Shown: positions 25,768 through 35,197, numbered from the stretch's first letter. The stretch is DNA of 64,000 nucleotides from DASUBV01 sp963822485 (GCA_963822485.1 CAWGHW010000015.1:1-64000), one strand, 5' to 3'. Program-made: numbers and translations. The notes: generated from the letters alone by a model not told the origin.

Positions 25768-26772
25768 CTAACGACCCGCCGCCGGAGTCCAGTCCAGCGC
25801 GGGCCCGTCGGGCACGATGCGGGACGGGTTCAGGTTCGGGTGGGTCACGTAGTAGTGCCGCTTGATCTGGTCGAAGTGCGTGGTCTCGCGGAACGCGGGC
25901 AGCGCGTACAGGTCACGGGCGTAGGCCCACAGGTTCGGGTAGTCGGTGATGCGGCGCAGGTTGGCCTTGAAGTGCGAGTAGTAGACCGAGTCGAACCGGG
26001 CCAGTGTCACCCACAGCCGGACGTCGGCCTCGGTGATCGTGTCGCCGGTCAGGTAGCGCCGCTCCCCCAGCCGCTGCTCCAGCTCGTCCAGCACCGCGAA
26101 CAGCTGGGTGAACGCCTCGTGGTAGCTGTCCTGGGTGGTGGCGAAGCCGCACCGGTAGACGCCGTTGTTCACCCCCGCGTAGACGGTCTCGTTGATCGCG
26201 TCGATCTCCGGGCGCAGGTCCTCGGGGTACAGGTCGTAGGCCTGGTCCGCCCAGTGGCCGAACTGGGTGTCCAGGTCGATGGTGATGTCCGGGAAGTTGT
26301 TGGACACGATGCGGCGGGTCTGCCGGTCCCACAGCACCGGCACCGAGATGTGGCCGTCGTAGCCGGGCTCGGTCGCCTCGTAGGCCTCGCGCAGCAGCGC
26401 GAACCCGTTCACCGGGTCCGGCGAGTAGCCGTCGCCGGCGCGGAACGCCCAGCCGCGGCCGTCCCGGACCGGGTCCACGGCCGACAGGGAGATGACCTCC
26501 TCCAGGCCGAGCAGCTTGCGCACGATGGCCGACCGGTGCGCCCACGGGCAGGCCCAGGAGATGTAGAGGTGATAGCGGCCCGCCTCGGCCGGGTAGCCGC
26601 TGGACCCGTCGGCCGTGATCCGGCCCTGGAACGGGTACGGCGCCCGGACGAACTCCCCGGACCGGGGCGCCGGCGCCGCGGCGCGCTTCTTGGCCAGGTA
26701 GTCCCCGTAGTCACCGTAGGTCGCGAAGTCCACCGGGCTGGCTCCCCCGGCCTGCGTGGTCACTGTGCTCAT
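25768..26772 (-). CDS. ECM4/YqjG-type glutathione S-transferase (xi class, quinone-conjugate reductase)
   Basis: 334 residues. The N-terminal thioredoxin-like domain holds YISWACPWAHRSAIV, with the catalytic cysteine in the CPWA motif that defines glutathionyl-hydroquinone reductases, and PVLWDRQTRRIVSNNFPDI. The C-terminal all-helical domain includes YLTGDTITEADVRLWVTLAR. These enzymes strip thiols from quinone conjugates. Most actinobacteria lack glutathione and use mycothiol, so the natural thiol is unclear; the neighbouring gene encodes a possible gamma-glutamyl-thiol maker. Confidence 0.92.
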   Translation of the reverse strand: MSTVTTQAGGASPVDFATYGDYGDYLAKKRAAAPAPRSGEFVRAPYPFQGRITADGSSGYPAEAGRYHLYISWACPWAHRSAIVRKLLGLEEVISLSAVDPVRDGRGWAFRAGDGYSPDPVNGFALLREAYEATEPGYDGHISVPVLWDRQTRRIVSNNFPDITIDLDTQFGHWADQAYDLYPEDLRPEIDAINETVYAGVNNGVYRCGFATTQDSYHEAFTQLFAVLDELEQRLGERRYLTGDTITEADVRLWVTLARFDSVYYSHFKANLRRITDYPNLWAYARDLYALPAFRETTHFDQIKRHYYVTHPNLNPSRIVPDGPALDWTPAAGR

Positions 26773-26961
26773 ACCCGGAGCAACGACCCGCGCCGCCCGG
26801 CTGTTCCGCCGCTGGCTCCCGGGCAGGCGCGGACGGCTGACGGCGGGCAGAAACGCCCCCCAACCTCTTGTTAGTCGAAAAAGCTGGGCTGATCGTGACA
26901 GCCCTGGCCGTCCGTGACAGGCGCGGCGCCGGAACTTGCCGGAAGCTGTGATCTTCGCGGT

Positions 26962-28107
26962 CTAGCCCACCGCGGCGGCCATGCGCTTGACGGCCTCGCC
27001 GATGAGCGCGGGCGAGGTGCCGATGTTCAGCCGCGCGTAGCCCCGCCCCTGGTCACCGAAGTGCGGGCCGGGGCTGAGCGCGACCCGCCCGCGCTCCAGG
27101 AAGGCCTCGGACGGGTCGTCGCCGAGGCCCAGGCGGCGGCAGTCGAGCCAGGTCAGGAAGCTGGCCTCGGGCGGGACGTAGCCGATGGCGGGCAGGCTCT
27201 CGGCCAGCAGGCGGGTCAGCAGCCGGCGGTTCTCGTCGATCTGGGCCAGCATGGCGTCGAGCCAGGGCCGCGCGCTGGTGAAGGCGGCGACGGAGGCGAC
27301 CACGCCGAGCTGGGCGGCCAGCAGGGCGTCCCAGCGCTCCTCCAGCAGCGCGACCAGGGCGGGCGACCCGGCGACGGCCACGCCGCACTTGACGCCGGGG
27401 ATGTTCCAGCCCTTGGTGGCCGAGGTGAACACGATGGCCCGCTCGGTCATGGGGTGGTCCAGGGAGCCGAACGGCACGTACGAGGCGCCCGGCAGCACCA
27501 GCGGAGCGTGGATCTCGTCCACCAGCAGCGTGGTGCCGTGCTTCGCGCACAGGTCGGCCACGGCCAGCAGCTGGTCGCGGGACCAGACCCGGCCGACCGG
27601 GTTGTGCGGGCTGCACAGCAGGTAGGCGCGGACGTCCTCGGCGGCCAGGACCCGGTCGAGCGCGTCGAGGTCGAGGTCGTAGCGGCCATCGGCGTAGCGC
27701 AGCGGCGCCTCGGCCAGCCGCCGGTCCATCAGCCGCAGCCGGAAGAAGAACGGCGGGTAGACCGGCGGGCTGATGGCCACGGCCGAGCCGGAGGGGGTCA
27801 GCGCGGTAATGGCCTCGGCGATGCCGGTCATCACGTCGGGAATGGGCACGACCAGCGCCGGGTCGGCGGCCCAGCCCAGCCGCGCGGACGCGAACCCGGC
27901 AAAGGCGTCGCCCAGCTCGCCCTTGTCGGGGTAGCCGACGTCGCTGGTGTCCAGGGCCTCGCGGATGGCGTTCTTGATCGGCTCGGCGATGGCGAAGTCC
28001 ATCTCGGCCACGAACGCGGGGAGCACATCGCCGGGGTAGGCCCGCCACTTGAAGCTCTTCCGTCGCCGCAGGTCCTCTAGCGCGCAGTCTCCCAGCATGG
28101 CGTCCAC
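26962..28107 (-). CDS. PLP-dependent PatB/MalY-type aminotransferase or C-S lyase
   Basis: 381 residues, class I/II aminotransferase fold. Key sites are SFKWRAYPGDVLPAFVAEMDF (residues about 18-38, the family N-terminal substrate region), CSPHNPVGRVWS, the PLP-ring aspartate in LLVDEIHAPL and the Schiff-base lysine in TSATKGWNIPG. PatB/MalY proteins cleave cystathionine or cysteine conjugates. The GTG at 28107 is preceded by TACGAT 6 nt upstream, a leaderless arrangement. It is divergent from a MarR gene with 67 bp between them, so MarR may regulate it. Confidence 0.9.
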   Translation of the reverse strand: MDAMLGDCALEDLRRRKSFKWRAYPGDVLPAFVAEMDFAIAEPIKNAIREALDTSDVGYPDKGELGDAFAGFASARLGWAADPALVVPIPDVMTGIAEAITALTPSGSAVAISPPVYPPFFFRLRLMDRRLAEAPLRYADGRYDLDLDALDRVLAAEDVRAYLLCSPHNPVGRVWSRDQLLAVADLCAKHGTTLLVDEIHAPLVLPGASYVPFGSLDHPMTERAIVFTSATKGWNIPGVKCGVAVAGSPALVALLEERWDALLAAQLGVVASVAAFTSARPWLDAMLAQIDENRRLLTRLLAESLPAIGYVPPEASFLTWLDCRRLGLGDDPSEAFLERGRVALSPGPHFGDQGRGYARLNIGTSPALIGEAVKRMAAAVG

Positions 28108-28174
28108 CCGATGATCGTAACGAGCACGCCCGGCCGGGTTGTAGTTTTACTTCGATTTGGTAGTATCCATTTTC

Positions 28175-28597
28175 GTGACAGATCTGCGGAGCGGGGCGAT
28201 CCTGGCCTTGCAGCGGGCCACCCACGCCACGCTGCACGCGCTGGCCAGGGAGCTGGCCGGCCTGGGCCTGAACAGCTCGGAGACCAACGTGCTGGCCGTG
28301 CTGGCCGACGGCCGGCCGCGCGCGGTCGGCGAGCTGGCCGTGGCCACCGCCACCCGGCCGACCACGCTGACCAGCGTGCTGGACCGGCTGGCGGGCCGGG
28401 GGCTGGTGGTGCGGGAGCTGGACCCGGCCGACCGGCGGTCGTTCGTGGTCGAGCTCACGGGCCCGGGCCGGGACACGGCGGCGGCCGTGAACACGGCGGT
28501 CCGGCGGCTGGAGCGGGCCGCGCTGACCGGGGTCAGCGAGAGGGACCTGGCCGGGTTCCGCGCCGTGCTGAACGCACTGACTGAGGAGGCACGATGA
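28175..28597 (+). CDS. MarR-family transcriptional regulator
   Basis: 140 residues from a GTG at 28175, eight bases after a TAGTAT -10 box; an in-frame TTG at 28157 would place the start inside the promoter. The MarR winged helix reads SSETNVLAVLADGRPRAVG, TATRPTTLTSVLDRLAGRGLVVR and the wing DPADRRSFVVELTGPG. It overlaps the next gene by 4 nt and likely heads a three-gene operon. The regulated ligand is unknown. Confidence 0.92.
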   Translation: MTDLRSGAILALQRATHATLHALARELAGLGLNSSETNVLAVLADGRPRAVGELAVATATRPTTLTSVLDRLAGRGLVVRELDPADRRSFVVELTGPGRDTAAAVNTAVRRLERAALTGVSERDLAGFRAVLNALTEEAR

Positions 28598-29109
28598 CGG
28601 GTGAGCGACACCATGCGGGACTGCCGGAAAAGCTGCCGGAGGAGCTGACTGAGCTGCTGGCTCAGATCGTGCCGCCCGGGGCGAGGGCCGGGGCTGATGA
28701 GGCTGGGGCGGGCGGCGCTGGCGCGGGCGCGGCTGGGACGGGCGGATTCGGGCACCGGGAGCATGTGCACCTGGCGTTCCTGGCCGTGCGGCGGTACGGG
28801 ACGGCCGAGGCGGCGGAGCGGATCGGCCGGTGGCTGCGCCACCTCACCGCCTACGCCGGGGCGCCGCAGAAGTACAACGCCACCGTGACCTGGGCCTGGA
28901 CCGAGATCGTGGGCCATCACCTGGCGCGCGATCAGGCTGACTCGGGCGCGGCGGCGATGGATTTCGACAGCTTCGCCGCCCGCCACCCCCGGCTGCTCGA
29001 CAAGCGGCTGCTCAGGGGGCACTACAGCTCATCGGTGCTGGCCTCCGCGCGGGCCCGGACGACCTGGGTAGAACCAGACCTGATGCCCTTTCCCTGGAGG
29101 CAACGGTGA
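28594..29109 (+). CDS. Hypothetical protein in the MarR operon
   Basis: 171 residues; its ATG overlaps the MarR stop (ATGA) and its stop overlaps the next GTG (GTGA), so all three are translationally coupled. A Gly/Ala-rich linker (about residues 33-50) precedes a helical domain with FGHREHVHLAFLAVRRYG and NATVTWAWTEIVGHHLARDQ. The several conserved-looking histidines could bind a metal. I do not recognise the family. Confidence 0.75.
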   Translation: MTGERHHAGLPEKLPEELTELLAQIVPPGARAGADEAGAGGAGAGAAGTGGFGHREHVHLAFLAVRRYGTAEAAERIGRWLRHLTAYAGAPQKYNATVTWAWTEIVGHHLARDQADSGAAAMDFDSFAARHPRLLDKRLLRGHYSSSVLASARARTTWVEPDLMPFPWRQR

Positions 29110-29870
29110 CTGACTTCCCGAAGGCGATCGTGCCGGTCGACCACATCGAGCCGGTGCCGCGCCGGATCCGCGCGGTGCTCGGCGGCGAGACCATCCTGGA
29201 TACGCTGCGGGCCCGGTACGTCTGGGAATGGAGCTACTATCCGCAGTACTACATCCCGGTCAGCGACGTGCAGCCCGGTGTCCTCATCGACGAGGATCAC
29301 GAGCAGAAGCTGCGCCGGGGCACGGCGCGGCTGCACGGGCTGCGAGCGGGCTCGGTCAGCCGGGCTGGCTGCGCCCGCGTCTACGGCGACGACGCGCTGG
29401 ACGGCCTGGCCGGGACGGTGCACTTCGACTGGGACGCGCTGGACGCCTGGTACGAAGAGGACGAGGAGGTCTTCGTCCATCCCCGCAACCCCTACAGCCG
29501 GGTGGATGCGGTGCGCTCCACGCGGACGGTCCGGGTCGAGCTGGACGGCCTGGTGCTGGCGCAGTCGTCGTCGCCGGTCATGGTGTTCGAGACCGGGCTG
29601 CCGACCCGCTACTACCTGAACCGCACCGAGGTGGACTTCGGGCACCTGGTGCCGTCGGCCACGGTCACGGCGTGCCCCTACAAGGGCCGGACGACCGGCT
29701 ACTGGTCGGTGCGCTCGGGCTCGGCGGTGCATCAGGATCTGGCCTGGTCCTACGACTTCCCGACCCGCCAGCTCCTGCCGATCGCGGGCCTGATCGCCTT
29801 CTACAACGAGAAGGTCGACATCACGGTGGACGGCACCGTGCTCGAGCGCCCGGTCACCCACTTCTCCTAG
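29106..29870 (+). CDS. DUF427-domain protein
   Basis: 254 residues. Two DUF427-like halves can be seen: residues about 1-75 (RRIRAVLGGETILDTLRARYVWE) and residues about 120-230 (RTVRVELDGLVLAQSSSPVM, GLPTRYYLNRTEVDF, TACPYKGRTTGYWSV, IAGLIAFYNEKVDITVDG). DUF427 proteins are small beta-barrel proteins of unconfirmed enzymatic role, common in actinomycetes. The GTG start overlaps the previous stop by 4 nt. It is the last gene of the MarR operon. Confidence 0.9.
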   Translation: MTDFPKAIVPVDHIEPVPRRIRAVLGGETILDTLRARYVWEWSYYPQYYIPVSDVQPGVLIDEDHEQKLRRGTARLHGLRAGSVSRAGCARVYGDDALDGLAGTVHFDWDALDAWYEEDEEVFVHPRNPYSRVDAVRSTRTVRVELDGLVLAQSSSPVMVFETGLPTRYYLNRTEVDFGHLVPSATVTACPYKGRTTGYWSVRSGSAVHQDLAWSYDFPTRQLLPIAGLIAFYNEKVDITVDGTVLERPVTHFS

Positions 29871-29993
29871 TCCCCTGGACGTCCAGCCTGGGCAAGCCGC
29901 CGACACCCGACGATCCGGACTGCCCAGACGGCGCGGTGTGGGTGTGACTGGTGGGGTTCCGGCCGGAGTGCTGTGCGGGCGGAAGCAGTCGGC

Positions 29994-32900
29994 TCAGGCC
30001 GTCACGCGGACCCGGACCGACTCGCCGTCGCCGACCGGGACCGGCTCCCCCGCCGCCGGGTCGCCGTCCAGCGCGGCCGCGTCGGCCAGCTCCAGCTTGG
30101 TGGCCAGCGTCTCCCTGGCGATGAGCTCGGTGTGGGCGCGCATCGCCGCCTGGGCGGCCGGCGTTGCGGCGATGGTGAGCCCGATCCGGTCGGCCACGTC
30201 GAGCCCGGCCGTCCGCCGGGCCTGCTGCACCGCGCGGATCACGTCGCGGGCCAGCCCCTCGGCGGCCAGCTCCGGCGTCACGGTGGTGTCCAGCAGGATG
30301 AACCCGCCGCCAGGCAGGGTCGCGGTCGCGCCCGCGCCGTCGGCCACCACCGTCTCGATGGTGTACTCATCGGCCTCCAGCTTGACCCCGCCGACGGTCA
30401 CCACGCCCAGGGTGTCCACGGACCAGTCGCCGGCCTTGCTGGCCTTGATCACGTTCTGCACGTCGCGGCCCAGGCGCGGGCCCGCGGCGCGGGCGTTGAC
30501 GGTGAGCCGCCGCGACACCTGGATCTGCTGGGCCGCGGCGTCGGCCACGTCCAGCAGCGTCACCTCGCGGACGTTCACCTCGTCGGCGATCAGCGCGGTG
30601 AAGTCGGCCAGCGTCTCGGCGTCCGCGGCCACGACCGTCAGCTCGGGAAGCGGAAGCCGCACGCGCAGCTTGTTCGTCTTCCGCAGTGAAGCGGCCGCGG
30701 AGCACACCTCCCGGCTGCGGTCCATGGCCGCTACCAGGCCGGGGTCGGACGGCAGCCCGGACACGTCCGGCCAGTCGGCCAGGTGCACGGAGCGCTCGCC
30801 GGTCAGGCCGCGCCAGACCTCCTCGGCGGTCAGCGGCAGCAGCGGCGCCGTCGCCCGGCAGGTGACCTCCAGCGCGGTGTAGAGGGTGTCGAAGGCCTGG
30901 CGGGCCACCGACTCGGCCGCCTCGCCGGTGCCCCAGAACCGCTCGCGCGAGCGCCGGATGTACCAGTTGGTGAGCACGTCCAGGAACGTCCGGGTGGCGT
31001 CGCAGGCGTTGGCGATCTCGTAGTGGTCCAGCTGCCGCTGCACCGTCTCGACGAACTGCCGCAGCTTGGCCAGCAGGTACTGGTCGAGCAGGTCGTCGGA
31101 GGCCGCGGTCGGCGCCGCCTGGTAGCCGGCCGCGTTGGCGTACAGGCTGAAGAAGTACCAGCTGTTCCACAGCGGGATCAGCACCTGGCGCACGCCCTCG
31201 CGGATGCCCGGCTCGGTGACGATCAGGTTGCCGCCGCGCAGGATCGGCGAGGACATCAGGAACCAGCGCATCGCGTCGGCGCCGTCCCGGTCGAACACCT
31301 CGCGCACGTCCGGGTAGTTGCGCAGCGACTTGGACATCTTCTGCCCGTCGGAGCCCAGCACGATGCCGTGGCTCAGGCAGGTCTCGAACGCGGGCCGGCC
31401 GAACAGCGCCGACGCCATCACGTGCATGGTGTAGAACCAGCCGCGGGTCTGCCCGATGTACTCCACGATGAAGTCGCCGGGGAAGTGGTGCTCGAACCAG
31501 TCTGAGTTCTCGAACGGGTAGTGCACCTGCGCGAACGACATGGAGCCGGACTCGAACCAGCAGTCCAGCACGTCGGTGACCCGGCGCATGACCGACTCGC
31601 CGGTCGGGTCGTCCGGGTTGGGCCGGGTCAGCTCGTCGATGGCGGGCCGGTGCAGGTCGGTCACCTCGACGCCGAAGTCGGCCTGCAGCTGCTCCAGCGA
31701 GCCGTACACGTCGACGCGCGGGTAGGCCGGGTTGTCCGACTTCCACACCGGGATCGGGCTGCCCCAGAACCGGTTCCGGCTGATCGACCAGTCCCTGGTG
31801 TTCTCCAGCCACTTGCCGAACTGGCCGTGCTTGACGTGCTCGGGCACCCAGGTGATCTGCTCGTTCAGCTCGAGCATCCGGTCCCTGATCGTGGTGGTCG
31901 ACACGAACCACGAGGTCACGGCCATGTAGATGAGCGGCCGGCGGCACCGCCAGCAGTGCGGGTAGGAGTGGTCGTAGGTCTCGCGGCGCAGCAGCACCGT
32001 GCCCTCGGTGGTGGCGCCGACGTCTTCGCCGCCCCGTGTATCGCCCTGGGTCCTCGCCCTGAGGTGATCGATGATCGGCAGGTTGGCGTCCAGGACCAGG
32101 ATCCCGGCGTACTCCGACACCGGGTAGGTGAACTTGCCGTCGGGCCCGACCGGGACCACCGGCACGATCCCGTACTGGTCGGTGAGGAGCTTGTCCTCCT
32201 CGCCGAAGGCCGGCGCGATGTGCACGATGCCGGTGCCGTCGGCCGTGGTCACGTAGTCGGCGTGCAGCACCACGTGCGACTTGTCGTGGCCCAGGAAGTA
32301 GGTGAACGGCGGGGTGTACCGCAGCCCGACCAGGTCGGCGCCTTTGCACCGCCGGACGATCACCGGGTCCTCGCCCAGCTCGCGCGCGTAGGCGGCCAGC
32401 CGGTCGGCGGCCAGCACGTAGCGCTCGGCCTGGCCGGAGAAGTCGGACTCGACGACGACGTAGTCGACGTCCTGGTGCACCGCCATGGCCAGGTTGGACG
32501 GCAGCGTCCACGGCGTGGTGGTCCAGATCAGCGCCAGCTCGCCGGTCTCCAGCCGGTAGCCGACCGTCACCGCCGGGTCCTGGCGCATCTGGTAGACGTC
32601 CTCGTCCATCCGCAGCTCGTGCGCGGACAGCGGGGTCTCGTCGTTCCAGCAGTAGGGCAGGCAGCGGAAGCCCTCGTAGACCAGACCCTTGTCGTAGAGC
32701 TGCCTGAACGCCCACATGACGCTTTCCATGTAGGTCACGTCGAGCGTCTTGTAGTCCCGGTCGAAGTCGACCCAGCGGGCCTGGCGGGTGACGTAGTCCC
32801 GCCAGTCCTGGCGGTAGCGCAGCACCGACTCGCGGCAGGCCTCGTTGAACTTGCCGATGCCGAGCTGCTCGATCTCTTCCTTGGTCTTGATGCCGAGCTG

Positions 32901-33320
32901 GCTCATCGCCTCCAGCTCGGCGGGCAGCCCGTGGGTGTCCCAGCCGAACCGGCGCTCCACCCGCCTGCCGCGCATGGTCTGGTAGCGCGGGACCAGGTCC
33001 TTGACGTAGCCGGTGAGCAGGTGCCCGTAGTGCGGCAGGCCGTTGGCGAACGGCGGGCCGTCGTAGAACACGAACTCGTTGCTGCCGTCCTCGCCCGCCG
33101 GCCGGTTGCTGACCGACGCGCGGAAGGTGTCGTCGGCCGCCCAGTAGGCCAGCACTCGCTCCTCGATCTCGGGGAAGCGGGGGCTGGCCGGCACGCCACC
33201 GCTGGCCGTGTTCGCGCCCGTCTCGTCCTCGCCTGCGGCGCTCTGCTGGTTGGCGCTCGGCTGGCTGGCGCTCTGCTGGTTGAAGCTCAGCCCGGCGGTG
33301 GAGACCTTGGGGTAGCTCAT
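29994..33320 (-). CDS. ileS: Isoleucyl-tRNA synthetase
   Basis: 1108 residues; charges tRNA-Ile with isoleucine in the cytosol. Class I signatures are FANGLPHYGHLLTGYVKD (HIGH-equivalent HYGH) and KMSKSLRNYPDV (KMSKS). The editing domain lies between, and the C-terminal anticodon-binding part begins with the DVLTNWYIRRSR region. HYGH and the long C-terminus point to the eukaryote-like type 2 enzyme that is often mupirocin-tolerant; that is inference. The ATG at 33320 has GAAGGA upstream. An N-terminal Ser/Gln/Ala-rich extension of about 55 residues precedes the usual start. Expression is under a T-box leader. Confidence 0.96.
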   Translation of the reverse strand: MSYPKVSTAGLSFNQQSASQPSANQQSAAGEDETGANTASGGVPASPRFPEIEERVLAYWAADDTFRASVSNRPAGEDGSNEFVFYDGPPFANGLPHYGHLLTGYVKDLVPRYQTMRGRRVERRFGWDTHGLPAELEAMSQLGIKTKEEIEQLGIGKFNEACRESVLRYRQDWRDYVTRQARWVDFDRDYKTLDVTYMESVMWAFRQLYDKGLVYEGFRCLPYCWNDETPLSAHELRMDEDVYQMRQDPAVTVGYRLETGELALIWTTTPWTLPSNLAMAVHQDVDYVVVESDFSGQAERYVLAADRLAAYARELGEDPVIVRRCKGADLVGLRYTPPFTYFLGHDKSHVVLHADYVTTADGTGIVHIAPAFGEEDKLLTDQYGIVPVVPVGPDGKFTYPVSEYAGILVLDANLPIIDHLRARTQGDTRGGEDVGATTEGTVLLRRETYDHSYPHCWRCRRPLIYMAVTSWFVSTTTIRDRMLELNEQITWVPEHVKHGQFGKWLENTRDWSISRNRFWGSPIPVWKSDNPAYPRVDVYGSLEQLQADFGVEVTDLHRPAIDELTRPNPDDPTGESVMRRVTDVLDCWFESGSMSFAQVHYPFENSDWFEHHFPGDFIVEYIGQTRGWFYTMHVMASALFGRPAFETCLSHGIVLGSDGQKMSKSLRNYPDVREVFDRDGADAMRWFLMSSPILRGGNLIVTEPGIREGVRQVLIPLWNSWYFFSLYANAAGYQAAPTAASDDLLDQYLLAKLRQFVETVQRQLDHYEIANACDATRTFLDVLTNWYIRRSRERFWGTGEAAESVARQAFDTLYTALEVTCRATAPLLPLTAEEVWRGLTGERSVHLADWPDVSGLPSDPGLVAAMDRSREVCSAAASLRKTNKLRVRLPLPELTVVAADAETLADFTALIADEVNVREVTLLDVADAAAQQIQVSRRLTVNARAAGPRLGRDVQNVIKASKAGDWSVDTLGVVTVGGVKLEADEYTIETVVADGAGATATLPGGGFILLDTTVTPELAAEGLARDVIRAVQQARRTAGLDVADRIGLTIAATPAAQAAMRAHTELIARETLATKLELADAAALDGDPAAGEPVPVGDGESVRVRVTA

Positions 33321-33578
33321 CGGTGATCCTTCGCGGTCGGTCGTCTCTCCGTACGAGGACGACATCGCCCGGGCGCTGGACCCGGGCGGCACCGCGGTAC
33401 CACCTCGCTTGCCGCGTCCGCTCCGGCCGGAGGCCGGGGACGCGACCGCTTCGTTCGCAGGCTGTGACGGGCCCGCCCGTCCGGTTCTAGTGAGGCACAG
33501 ACTTCTGAAGCAGCTTCTGAGCACAGTGCGCCCGTTCTTCCGGAGGCTCACCGGTGATGGCCGGATCAACGCCGTGTT
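33321..33578 (-). promoter_or_regulatory. T-box riboswitch leader of ileS
   Basis: Read on the minus strand, the leader contains the near-invariant T-box core GTGGTACCGCG (33393-33403), which pairs with the tRNA 3' end. Upstream is a short Stem I with the isoleucine specifier ATC at 33556-33558 in the context CCGGCCATCACCGG. A TAGGCT -10 box at 33585-33590 sets the 5' end near 33578. No U-tract terminator is seen; the final helix lies close to the ribosome site, as in actinobacterial ileS leaders that act on translation. Uncharged tRNA-Ile should free the ribosome site. Confidence 0.92.
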
Positions 33579-33625
33579 ACCTCCAGCCTACCGAACCCCG
33601 GGTCCCGGGCGCGCATCACTAACGG

Positions 33626-34294
33626 TCACGGCCTTCCGATGGGCCCGGTGAGGTAGCGGTCCAGCGTGGGCCCGACCGTGGCGGCCAGCTCGGCGGCGCT
33701 GGCCGAGGCGATGGGCTCCAGCTTGATCACGTACCGGCTCATGGCCAGCCCGAGCATCTGGGTGGCCACCGCCCCGGCCCGGTAGGCGGCCTCGTCCGCG
33801 CCGCCCGCCGGATGGCGGGAGCGGGCCACCGCCGCGACCGGGCCCAGGATGGCGTCGGTGATGAAGCCGCGGAACATGTCGGCGGCCTGCTCGCTGGTCA
33901 GGGCCGACCGCAGCAGGCCCAGGAAGACGCCGCGGACCTCGGTGCTCTCCCAGACCGTCAGCGCCATCGCGACCAGGTGCTCGCCGAGGCCGCCTGGCTC
34001 GCTCCCCTGGCCGTCCGCGACCTCGGCGAACGCGGCCGTGAGCACCTCGCTGGGCACCACCGGCAGCCGCATGGCCGCCGCGAACAACCGCTCCTTGGTG
34101 CCATAGAAGTGATGCACGAGCGCCGGGTCGACGGCGGCGTCGGCGGCGATGCCGCGGATCGTCGCCCCGTCGTAGCCGTGGTCGGCGAACTGGCGGCGCG
34201 CGGCGTCCAGGATCGCCTCCCTGGTGCCGCTGTCCCCGGCCCGCCGGCCACCGCGAGCCCGACCCGCCCGCGCGCCTTCGGGCCGCTCAGTCAT
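33626..34294 (-). CDS. TetR-family regulator of the ABC exporter operon
   Basis: 222 residues. The DNA-binding domain reads TREAILDAARRQFADHGYDG, TIRGIAADAAVDPALVHHFYGTKERLF. The C-terminal ligand domain (about 90-215) has the TetR_C-like helices ending RYVIKLEPIASAS. It is the last gene of a minus-strand operon of one permease and two ATPases, 6 bp after the second ATPase. Operator-like repeats at the head of the operon (37449-37482) suggest that it represses the exporter and itself. Confidence 0.92.
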   Translation of the reverse strand: MTERPEGARAGRARGGRRAGDSGTREAILDAARRQFADHGYDGATIRGIAADAAVDPALVHHFYGTKERLFAAAMRLPVVPSEVLTAAFAEVADGQGSEPGGLGEHLVAMALTVWESTEVRGVFLGLLRSALTSEQAADMFRGFITDAILGPVAAVARSRHPAGGADEAAYRAGAVATQMLGLAMSRYVIKLEPIASASAAELAATVGPTLDRYLTGPIGRP

Positions 34295-34300
34295 CCGTGC

Positions 34301-35197
34301 TCACGCGCCTCCCGCTGATCCGGGCTGACTCTCCGCCGCCTGGCTGTGCTCCACCAGCTGGAAGAACCGCTCCTCCAGGGTCGCCGGCGCCGGATACACC
34401 CTGGCCCCGGCCCCGGCACCGGTCCCGCCCAGGGCCTGGCGCACCGCGTCCGGGCCGGCGCCGGGCACCCGCAGGGCACTCCCGGCCAGGTCCACGTCCA
34501 GCCCCTGGTCCTCGAGCCGCGCAAACGCGGCCCGCCACTCGCTCGTCTCCACCACCGTCACCGTCGCGTCGCCGATCACCCCGGCGGGCGTGCCCCGGGC
34601 CACGACTGCGCCGTCGGCCATGATGACCAGCCGGTCGCACTCGTGGGCCTCCTCCAGGTAGTGCGTGGTCACCAGCACCCCGGCGCCCGCCTCGGCCGCT
34701 GACCGGACGGTATCCCACAGCCGGGCCCGGCCGAGCGGATCCACGCCGGACGTCGGCTCGTCCAGGATCAGCAGATCGGGCCGGTGGGCCAGAGCCTGCG
34801 CGAACGCGGCCCGCCGCTGCACCCCCAGCGGCAGCCGCCCGACCGGGATGGCCCCGCCCAGGCCGGTATCGGCCGCCGCGACCGCCTCGGCCGGGCCGCC
34901 GAACGCGGCCGCCGAGAAGCTCAGGTTCTCGGCCACGGTCAGGTCGTCGTACAGGCCCAGGCCCTGGGGAACGTAGCCGATCCGGCGCCGGGTGGCCCGC
35001 GACGGCGGCTCCCCGAACAGGGCGATGGTGCCGCCGGAGGCGGGCAGCAGGCCGAGCAGCATCCGGATCAGCGTCGTCTTGCCCGCGCCGTTGGCCCCGA
35101 GCAGGCCGACGATCTCCCCTGGCCCGACCCGCAGGCTGACCTCCCGGACGGCGGTGAAGTGGCCGAACCGGCGGGTCACCGCCGCACACTCGGCCAA
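34301..35197 (-). CDS. ABC transporter ATP-binding protein (drug export type)
   Basis: 298 residues with Walker A GANGAGKTTLIR, Q-loop GYVPQGLGLYDDLTVAENL and Walker B LLILDEPTSGVDP. The signature motif that should read LSGGQ is LPLGVQRR, a marked departure that may lower ATPase activity; the second ATPase of the operon has a normal signature, so the two may form an asymmetric pair. The start overlaps the previous gene by 22 nt. The C-terminal ~80 residues resemble the DrrA-type extension. Confidence 0.9.
   Translation of the reverse strand: MAECAAVTRRFGHFTAVREVSLRVGPGEIVGLLGANGAGKTTLIRMLLGLLPASGGTIALFGEPPSRATRRRIGYVPQGLGLYDDLTVAENLSFSAAAFGGPAEAVAAADTGLGGAIPVGRLPLGVQRRAAFAQALAHRPDLLILDEPTSGVDPLGRARLWDTVRSAAEAGAGVLVTTHYLEEAHECDRLVIMADGAVVARGTPAGVIGDATVTVVETSEWRAAFARLEDQGLDVDLAGSALRVPGAGPDAVRQALGGTGAGAGARVYPAPATLEERFFQLVEHSQAAESQPGSAGGA

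Noticed and set aside
31521..33326. A 601-residue plus-strand frame opposite ileS
   Set aside because: It lies wholly antisense to an unmistakable isoleucyl-tRNA synthetase and has no family motif.
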